NCBI GenBank assembly: GCA_046344715.1
Contig: JBKDKX010000015.1
Span: 34,094 to 98,093 of the forward strand
Length of the DNA: 64,000 bases
Direction: 5' to 3'
Origin: CAZAQK01 sp046344715
GTDB taxonomy: Bacteria > Pseudomonadota > Alphaproteobacteria > Rickettsiales > SXRF01
The notes beneath the pieces are model-generated. The model was not told the origin of the DNA and ran no database searches. It was given only the letters and a program-made list of their open reading frames with translations. A program made the position numbers and the translations under genes. Numbering within the stretch: the first letter of the stretch is position 1; each line of letters opens with the position of its first letter. Positions 58,203 to 64,000 of the stretch are shown here, in pieces.

Positions 58203-60600
58203 TGCAGCACGATTCTCAACCTATCACTCGCTCGGCTGGTGTCCGATGCCGCTGAAGGCGCGTGATAAAATCCCCATGGGTAGCTGGAAAGCGTATCAGC
58301 GCAAACGCCCTGCGCTGGAGCAATGCTTGGTGTGGAACGGTGGTGACAGTAATGTCGGCATCGTCACGGGTGATATATCGGGCATTTTTGTGCTCGATAT
58401 TGATGGCAGACAAGGTGCCGAAACCCTCGGCAAGCTGGAGGCGGAACATGGCGCATTGCCGCAGACCGTTACCGCCTGCACAGGTAATGGCTGGCACTGG
58501 TATTTCCGTCTGCCCGAGGGCTATGAAATTCGCAACCTGAGCGGACAATCCGCTGAGGGCGCGGAACTTCCTGGCGTGGATGTGCGCGGCAATGGCGGTT
58601 ATGTCGTTGCTCCTCCATCTATTCACCCGAATGGCAGATCGTATTACTGGATGCAATCGCCTATGGAAATGGCTATTGCAGAAGCACCCGCATGGCTGCT
58701 GAAGCTGGTGGCACAACCTACGGCAACGCCTGTGCTCGATTTCAACGATGCGGCAGATAATCCGAATCATGCCTATCTTGATGCGGCACTGCGTGGTGAA
58801 CTGGCGGCACTGGCACAAGCCAGCAATGGCACGCGCAATGCCCAGCTAAACAAGGCAGCGTTCGCTCTGGGGCAGTTGATTTCCCAAGGGATCAGTGAGC
58901 AGGACGTGCGTGGCAAACTCGAGGCGGTTGCTCTCGCCATCGGACTGGATCGTGGTGAAATCACCCGCACTATCAACAGCGGCATTGCGGCGGGAACGGC
59001 TACGCCACGCACTGACAAAACTGACACAACCCCGGTTTCGTCAGTTCTGTCAGTTGATAACCAGCCCGTATCAGCAGGCGAATGGCCTGAGCCGAAGCCT
59101 GTGGTGGAGGAATGGTTGCCTGTTGCGGCACTTGATCCTGCCATTATCCCCGAGCCGCTGCGTGCATGGGTGGTGGATATTTCCGACCGCATGCAATGCC
59201 CGATTGATTATGTTGCCGCCAGCAGCATCGTCGCACTCGGTTCATTGATTGGTGCGCGTTGCTCTATCCACCCGAAACGGCAGGATGGCAACTGGTTCAT
59301 CGTCCCTAATCTGTGGGGTGCGATTATCGGCAAGCCCAGCACACTGAAATCCCCTGCACTTGCGGAAGTGCTCCGCCCCATCCGCCGCTTGGAAATGGAC
59401 AGCCGCGACGAACACAGCAAAGCCATGCAGGATCACAAGATGAAGGCGCATATGGCCAAAGCGCAGGAGGAGAAAATCATGCGCGACCTCGCCGATATTG
59501 CTCAGGGAAAATACAAAGGCACAAAGTCGGCAGAGGAGTTGCAGGCCCAGTGTAATGCCATTGAGTTCCCGAAAGAACCGCAATGGAAGCGTTACCACAC
59601 CAATGATGCCACCGTCGAAAAACTCAGCGAACTGCTCTCCGCCAACCCGCAGGGCATGCTGGTCTTCCGCGATGAACTGATTGGTCTGCTCAAAAGCTGG
59701 GAAAAGGAAGGCCACGCTGGCGACCGCGCGTTTTTCCTTGAGGCATGGAATGGTTTTGGCAGTCACATCACCGACCGCATCGGGCGTGGCACTATCTACA
59801 CCGAGAATGTGTGCCTGTCATTGCTCGGCAGCACACAGCCCAGCCGCCTTGCGCAATATCTACGGCAAGGTTTGCGCGATATCGGCAATGACGGGTTGAT
59901 TCAACGCTTCCAACTGATGGTGATGCCCGATGATGTGAAGGAATGGCAGCTGGTAGATAGAACTGGCAACATGTTCGCCAAAGAGCGTGCTGACCTGATC
60001 TTTGCCACGCTGTCGGTGATGGATTATGTGCAGCATGGCGCACGCACAAGCGACGACAAGAAGCCACCATACTTCCGCTTTGACGATGCGGCGCAGGAGT
60101 TGTTTTATGAATGGCTGATCCGCCTGGAGACGGTGAAGCTGCGCGGCAATGAGGAAGGCTTGTTGCTGGAGCACCTCACCAAATACCGTAAGCTGATGCC
60201 AGCCCTCGCGCTGATATTCCATCTGGTAAGCGTGGCGGACGGCACTGCAAGCGGTGCAGTATCCGCCGAAGCCACACGCCTTGCCATTGCCTGGTGCGAC
60301 TACCTGGAAACCCACGCACGCCGCATCTACCACATGGCAACGGATGTGACGCAGCAAGCTGCCAAAGCCCTCTCGCGCCGCATCCGCAAAAAGGAGATTG
60401 AGGACAGCTTCACCATCCGTTCCCTCTACCGCAAAGGCTGGCAGGGGCTGGACGATCAGGAGCTTGCCGAAGCCGCGTGCGATGAACTGGTGCGCCTCGG
60501 CTGGCTGAAGGAGATGCACCAACCCGCATCACCCGCAGGTGGTCGCAGCAAAACCAGCTACCGCATCAACCCGAAGCTGCGGGGTGGTGATGCAGGATAG
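58195..60600 (+). CDS. Primase-polymerase (Prim-Pol) plus DUF3987 protein
   Basis: 801 residues. Prim-Pol domain ~5-190 with the metal motif FVLDIDGRQG, the NTP-binding TGNGWHWYF (sxH) and ELPGVDVRGNGGYVVAPPS. A linker with TDKTDTTPVSSVLSVD follows, then DUF3987 from ~305 (QCPIDYVAASSIVALGSLIG, PNLWGAIIGKPSTLKSPAL with a Walker-A-like GKPSTLKS, and FRDELIGLLKSWE). Such proteins start replication of plasmids and integrative elements. A hairpin in its own linker DNA is related to one just after the gene. Confidence 0.92.
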   Translation: MDNAARFSTYHSLGWCPMPLKARDKIPMGSWKAYQRKRPALEQCLVWNGGDSNVGIVTGDISGIFVLDIDGRQGAETLGKLEAEHGALPQTVTACTGNGWHWYFRLPEGYEIRNLSGQSAEGAELPGVDVRGNGGYVVAPPSIHPNGRSYYWMQSPMEMAIAEAPAWLLKLVAQPTATPVLDFNDAADNPNHAYLDAALRGELAALAQASNGTRNAQLNKAAFALGQLISQGISEQDVRGKLEAVALAIGLDRGEITRTINSGIAAGTATPRTDKTDTTPVSSVLSVDNQPVSAGEWPEPKPVVEEWLPVAALDPAIIPEPLRAWVVDISDRMQCPIDYVAASSIVALGSLIGARCSIHPKRQDGNWFIVPNLWGAIIGKPSTLKSPALAEVLRPIRRLEMDSRDEHSKAMQDHKMKAHMAKAQEEKIMRDLADIAQGKYKGTKSAEELQAQCNAIEFPKEPQWKRYHTNDATVEKLSELLSANPQGMLVFRDELIGLLKSWEKEGHAGDRAFFLEAWNGFGSHITDRIGRGTIYTENVCLSLLGSTQPSRLAQYLRQGLRDIGNDGLIQRFQLMVMPDDVKEWQLVDRTGNMFAKERADLIFATLSVMDYVQHGARTSDDKKPPYFRFDDAAQELFYEWLIRLETVKLRGNEEGLLLEHLTKYRKLMPALALIFHLVSVADGTASGAVSAEATRLAIAWCDYLETHARRIYHMATDVTQQAAKALSRRIRKKEIEDSFTIRSLYRKGWQGLDDQELAEAACDELVRLGWLKEMHQPASPAGGRSKTSYRINPKLRGGDAG
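59011..59054. repeat. ACTGAC inverted repeat inside the primase gene
   Basis: ACTGACAAAACTGAC and GTCAGTTCTGTCAGT face each other over 14 bases: each arm holds two ACTGAC hexamers. It encodes the linker between the Prim-Pol and DUF3987 domains. Close in sequence to the repeat at 60614-60656, so a shared binding site is possible. Confidence 0.6.
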
Positions 60601-60901
60601 TCACCCGAACCGCACTGACATAACTGACAGATGATAGTAACGTCAGTTATGTCGGTTGCGTTCCTGCCCGTGTGCGCTGACGCACCATACCCCCCCCCAC
60701 GGCTTAGGTACTTCCTACGATTTTCCTATACGGGGGCGCAAGGCGCAGGATTTCGCCAGCGACAGAAAACATATTTGCATTTCGTTTCGGTGCACCAGGG
60801 CGCAATAGCGCGGAATGGCTGGATTGTGTGCGGAGTTGGAAGCGAAACTCGAGCGCAATTATCCAACTAACATCATTCTAAGGATACTGTACTAATTGAT
60901 G
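60601..60901. other. Intergenic region between primase and DpnII-type R genes
   Basis: 300 bp between two convergent genes. Besides the inverted repeat it contains a run of ten C (near 60690) and short frames without a good start. A short coding-like stretch at 60812-60893 (MAGLCAELEAKLERNYPTNI) could be a leftover of an element gene. Confidence 0.4.
60614..60656. repeat. ACTGAC inverted repeat after the primase gene
   Basis: ACTGACATAACTGAC and GTCAGTTATGTCGGT with 13 bases between; one arm mismatch. It starts 14 bp after the primase stop and could be a terminator, but the same hexamer pairs occur inside the gene, so it may be an iteron-like binding site. Confidence 0.6.
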
Positions 60902-61807
60902 CTAGGGATTTTTTAACAGCTGCTCCAGCATTCCTTTTTCAAGCATCCCCAGATTCAAGATTGAATCTGTTTCGTCGAACGTTTCTCTGAGTGGCTTGTG
61001 CGTGCTTTTCCAACCCTCGCCATCTGTAACCCAGATAAACTGGTGACCATCAGCTTTCCATCTGCGGAAATCTGATTTATATTCCCCTGCCGTGGATTTT
61101 AATTTGCTACCGCCGCCACCATAGAAATTTGCCTCAATGAGAAAAAGTTTGTTATTTGCCAATATGGCAAAATCGATCTGTCGGTCAGATTTTTCTACCG
61201 TAATATTCTTGCCCCATTTATCAGCAATTTTTTTCTTTGTTGCTTGAGGTATCCATTCCCATCCTTCTTTTACACATAGCTCTGAAACAAAAAATGCCAC
61301 GATAGCTTCCATCGATGTGCCGCTTCTGTTTTTTCTGCCATTGGAATCCAAACCAGCCTCAACACCGATTACATAATCAGGAATAGACTTGATTATTTTG
61401 TCTTCAAATAGCTTTAGAAGCCCTGATGACTTCATAAATAGAACAGCATTTTCTGATTCCATTGCCTGTGCAAATGCAAAATTTTGATACTGGAAACCTT
61501 GCTTGTAATCGCTGAGCAAAGAAAGTTCCATCTCTCTGCATACCAGCAATATGGGTATTGCCTTAATAGTATCAGGATATTTGGCAAACAGTTTCAGTGC
61601 TTCTTGCTCTATATTTTCCTTGCCTATAAGTGAGTTCAGCAGGTTTAGCTCATACTCAATTTTTGAGTAATTCTGTAAAACCTTTGCCCAGTTTACAAAA
61701 TAATCCCAACTTTTAATCGTTGGTTTCAACGTGGCAAGCAGATGAGCGAATACTTCTTCGCCGTCTTTGCAATTCAACTTTTCTTTGTATGCAGATATGT
61801 ATTTCAT
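60902..61807 (-). CDS. DpnII/MboI family restriction endonuclease (GATC)
   Basis: 301 residues. The DpnII family pattern is plain: GVEAGLDSNGRKNRSGTSME, then DRQIDFAILANNKLFLIEAN (PD-ExK-like core with D and E) and FYGGGGSKLKSTAGEYKSD, ending near WVTDGEGWKSTHKPL. The enzyme cuts unmethylated GATC. It is the last gene of the three-gene unit and starts 4 bp after the second methylase. Confidence 0.94.
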   Translation of the reverse strand: MKYISAYKEKLNCKDGEEVFAHLLATLKPTIKSWDYFVNWAKVLQNYSKIEYELNLLNSLIGKENIEQEALKLFAKYPDTIKAIPILLVCREMELSLLSDYKQGFQYQNFAFAQAMESENAVLFMKSSGLLKLFEDKIIKSIPDYVIGVEAGLDSNGRKNRSGTSMEAIVAFFVSELCVKEGWEWIPQATKKKIADKWGKNITVEKSDRQIDFAILANNKLFLIEANFYGGGGSKLKSTAGEYKSDFRRWKADGHQFIWVTDGEGWKSTHKPLRETFDETDSILNLGMLEKGMLEQLLKNP

Positions 61808-61811
61808 TATT

Positions 61812-62576
61812 TTATCCTTTTACGGAATTTATCCGCATCTCCGCTAGATTGAAATGACTTTTTTCAATCTCTATCCCTTTGAAAGATCTTTTAAGTTTTT
61901 TGGCAGCCACTCCTGTTGTGCCGCTGCCCATGAATGGATCAAAAACTACATCACCCTCATTTGTCGCCGCCAGTATTATTCTTGCCAACAATGCCAGAGG
62001 CTTTTGTGTGGGATGCTTCCCAAACTGTTTTTCGCTGCTTTGTGGTGTGGAAATTGACCATACAGAGCGCATTTGCTTTCCCGCAACCTTAAGCTGGTCA
62101 CGCGGAAAATCCATTTCACGCATCAAATCGTAATTGAATGTTTGCTTGGCTGATTTAGATTTTTTTGCCCAGATAAGATTTTCATGGCTGGCTGTGAACA
62201 TTCTGCCAGATAAATTTGGGCTGGCATTCGGCTTGAACCAGCTAATATCATTGAGTATGTGCCAATCATTCAACAGCAGCGCATATCCGCATAAATAGAT
62301 ACTGTGGTATGTACCAGATATAAAGATTGTGCCGTTTGGTTTCAAAAGCCTTTTGCACTCAGAAATCCATTTGAGATGATATTGAAAGTCTTTCTCGAAA
62401 CCTTCGCTTTTATCCCATTCCCCTTTGTTTACGCTTACTTTCTTTCCACTCTGGCAGGTAAATCCGTTATTGGAAAGTTTATAAGGCGGATCAACAAATA
62501 TCAAATCAAAGCTCTCAGAGGGAATAGAGGGCATTATTTCAAATGAATCGCCATATACTAAATCAATTCTGGTCAT
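61812..62576 (-). CDS. DpnA-like adenine methyltransferase
   Basis: 254 residues, beta-class order: DLIFVDPPYKLSNNGFTCQS near residue 25-45 (DPPY) and VVFDPFMGSGTTGVAAKKLK (SAM motif) near the end. In DpnII/MboI systems this second enzyme methylates GATC, including in single-stranded DNA, and guards newly entered DNA. It overlaps the Dam-type methylase gene by 14 bp. Confidence 0.93.
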   Translation of the reverse strand: MTRIDLVYGDSFEIMPSIPSESFDLIFVDPPYKLSNNGFTCQSGKKVSVNKGEWDKSEGFEKDFQYHLKWISECKRLLKPNGTIFISGTYHSIYLCGYALLLNDWHILNDISWFKPNASPNLSGRMFTASHENLIWAKKSKSAKQTFNYDLMREMDFPRDQLKVAGKQMRSVWSISTPQSSEKQFGKHPTQKPLALLARIILAATNEGDVVFDPFMGSGTTGVAAKKLKRSFKGIEIEKSHFNLAEMRINSVKG

Positions 62577-63498
62577 AGTTAGTTATTAGCAGCTCGGATA
62601 TTTCACCTCGCTTTGTCGCGTTTGAATTTATCATACGCCTAGCCTCAACCCTGTTGATGTTAAAACCATCGTACAGTCGATCAAAAAAATCATCGCCACT
62701 GGCAGTAAACGGATCTGAGTTGCTAAGCATCTGACAAACTCCTTTGGAATCCAACGCTTTGAAAGCCTCGGCTAAGCGCATTTGATGATTGTCATCAAAC
62801 AAACCACTGTAGGCAGTAAAACTGGAGGTTTTGCTTAACGGCTTATATGGGGGGTCAAAATAAACAAAATGCTGGTTGGTAGCGACTTTAGAAACAGCGT
62901 TAAAGTCACCATGGACAATATCTGCAATCTGAAATGCCGCCGACACCGCATGTATGTTCACTTCATCCAGTATGCGTGGATTTTTATAGTGACCGTGGGG
63001 AACATTAAAATGCTGCTTACTGTTTACACGAAAAAGACCATTAAAACATGTGCGATTTAGAAACACGATTTGAGCCGCCCTCAACGGATCTGGGCGTGCA
63101 TATTTTTCTTTGCGATTAAGATTAAAATTCTCTCTTGTTTCATAAAAAAACAATTCCCGCTCTTGCTCATTCATCGCAGCATTTTTTTTCTGGAGCTTGG
63201 ATAGGGCTTCAATAATTTGGTGTGGTTGCTCCTTTATTGTCCTGTACAGAACAATTAGCTCTGCGTTTGAATCAACTAAAATAGCCTCATCAATCAATCC
63301 TGAATTGTACAAATCAAAAAACACTGCACCGCCGCCGAAAAAAGGCTCGATGTATTTTCTGATGCTTGAGCCCAACTCTTTAGGGTAGTATCTTGATAAT
63401 GTTGGCAGGAGCTGAGTTTTGCCGCCAGCCCACTTAAGCACTGGCTTAGCTAATGGCTTGGTATCTAAATCAGATTTTTTAAGTGCTGCTGTTCTCAT
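62563..63498 (-). CDS. Dam/DpnM family adenine methyltransferase
   Basis: 311 residues, alpha-class: PVLKWAGGKTQLLPTLSRYY (SAM motif, ~18-37), FFGGGAVFFDLYNSG and the catalytic YFDPPYKPLSKTSSFTAYS (~220). Methylates adenine in GATC. It is the first gene of the R-M operon. The region before it (63499-63645) is AT-rich and holds the promoter. The unit is AT-richer than the integrase and primase genes of the same element, suggesting separate capture. Confidence 0.94.
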   Translation of the reverse strand: MRTAALKKSDLDTKPLAKPVLKWAGGKTQLLPTLSRYYPKELGSSIRKYIEPFFGGGAVFFDLYNSGLIDEAILVDSNAELIVLYRTIKEQPHQIIEALSKLQKKNAAMNEQERELFFYETRENFNLNRKEKYARPDPLRAAQIVFLNRTCFNGLFRVNSKQHFNVPHGHYKNPRILDEVNIHAVSAAFQIADIVHGDFNAVSKVATNQHFVYFDPPYKPLSKTSSFTAYSGLFDDNHQMRLAEAFKALDSKGVCQMLSNSDPFTASGDDFFDRLYDGFNINRVEARRMINSNATKRGEISELLITNYDQN

Positions 63499-63645
63499 AT
63501 ATTGTTTTTATCATAAAATGATAATGTTAAAAGCCATTTGTAGTGTAATTTCATGTCACGGGTAATATTAAGTGACATAGTCAGACACGTCAATCAGAGG
63601 GAGCGCAGTTAGGGCAAAATAGGGAATCAGCAGTATCGCTTGCCG

Positions 63646-63840
63646 TTATGCATTATCCGCCTTTTGTATCGTCGCGCGTGCGGTCAGGAAATGTTGCAAA
63701 TCAACTTTTGCCACGCGGAATTCGCGCTCGAACTTAACGGCACGCAATTCCTGATTTTTAATCCAGCTGCGAACGGTAGCCTCACTCACTTTCAGCAGCT
63801 CTGCCACTTCTTGCGTGGTCAATAATGGTGCGCTCAACAT
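63646..63840 (-). CDS. Excisionase-type MerR-like HTH protein
   Basis: 64 residues: LLTTQEVAELLKVSEATVRS followed by WIKNQELRAVKFEREFRVAK and VDLQHFL, the HTH_17 pattern. Small proteins like this direct excision or regulate element genes. It is separated from the Dam-type methylase gene by about 150 bp and reads the same way. Confidence 0.85.
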   Translation of the reverse strand: MLSAPLLTTQEVAELLKVSEATVRSWIKNQELRAVKFEREFRVAKVDLQHFLTARATIQKADNA

Positions 63841-63945
63841 AAATTGATTTACCTCAAGACGGTTTAATTGTATCTAATTACACTCAAACGCGCTTGACTG
63901 CAACAAGCTGTTTTCAACCCGCAGACAAACCATTCAGGAGGTATT

Positions 63946-64000
63946 ATGTACAAGTCCATTTTTATCCCGCTTTCCAGCCACGGCGATCAGCTGCCAGCCC
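63946..64000 (+). CDS. Start of an unidentified gene (cut by window edge)
   Basis: An ATG preceded by AGGAGGTATT starts MYKSIFIPLSSHGDQLPA and runs off the window. The strong ribosome binding site makes it likely a real gene. Too short to identify. Confidence 0.5.
   Translation, partial: MYKSIFIPLSSHGDQLPA

Noticed and set aside
1..64000. CRISPR arrays and insertion sequences
   Set aside because: No regularly spaced repeats and no transposase-like product were seen in the window.

Overview
The window looks like a chromosomal segment of an alphaproteobacterium with moderately low GC. This rests on the gene content: DUF6499/DUF2285 and XRE element genes, a soluble KdpD-like kinase with KdpE, the cyclopropane-synthase/DUF1365/FAD-oxidoreductase/DUF3833 neighbourhood, and a lysine-rich HU-like protein. 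LRR and Sel1-repeat proteins hint at contact with other cells, but the genus cannot be named from sequence alone. There is no rRNA and no CRISPR array. Two intact tRNA genes, initiator tRNA-fMet and tRNA-Ser(TGA), each mark the edge of an inserted element.

Layout. 1-2381: end of a DUF302 gene, a 62-residue ORF and an LRR protein that looks 5'-truncated. 2382-15837: an island in tRNA-fMet. Its serine recombinase reads antisense into the tRNA gene. A replication/regulation operon follows (split DUF3854/AAA ATPase, DUF2285, XRE), then a divergent GIY-YIG protein, a C5 methyltransferase with an HNH nuclease, a decayed vsr, a DUF262-nucleotidyltransferase pair and a 982-residue Sel1-like protein. 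A degenerate copy of the tRNA end closes the island at about 15837. 15905-21418: a signalling block with a hybrid kinase carrying a LOV-like PAS, two paralogous response regulators and a divergent NtrC-like regulator without GAFTGA. 21446-25371: truncated hemoglobin, then a convergent Kef-like antiporter, Old Yellow Enzyme and glutathione peroxidase operon. 25449-31757: two operons of lipid/photo-oxidative-stress type (SDR, DUF3833, MFS, chalcone-isomerase-like, Cfa; DUF1365 and FAD oxidoreductase) that share a promoter-proximal motif. 31813-37239: an OmpR-type two-component pair, a bicarbonate transporter, Dps, SOUL and KdpE/KdpD-like. 37522-40979: four tiny genes followed by TerC, DUF533 and a one-domain cation channel. 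41150-47916: a tightly overlapped surface-glycan cluster. 47972-54807: PurT, a frameshifted MuF-type polymorphic toxin gene with two small downstream genes, a COG2509 flavoprotein, an HU-like protein, a PLP decarboxylase and a frameshifted DUF486 gene. 54878-64000: a second element at tRNA-Ser, with tyrosine integrase, primase-polymerase/DUF3987 protein, a complete DpnII-type (GATC) restriction-modification system and HTH genes. It runs off the right edge.

Functionally, the window mixes stress physiology (redox, electrophile, light/lipid, potassium, iron) with two integrative elements carrying most of the defence genes. The least explained signals are: the MuF toxin locus, whose two downstream proteins are built from three copies of one helical motif; the DUF262-nucleotidyltransferase pair; the out-of-frame DUF3854/ATPase junction; the motif shared by the Cfa and FAD-oxidoreductase promoters; and the composite att structure of the fMet island.
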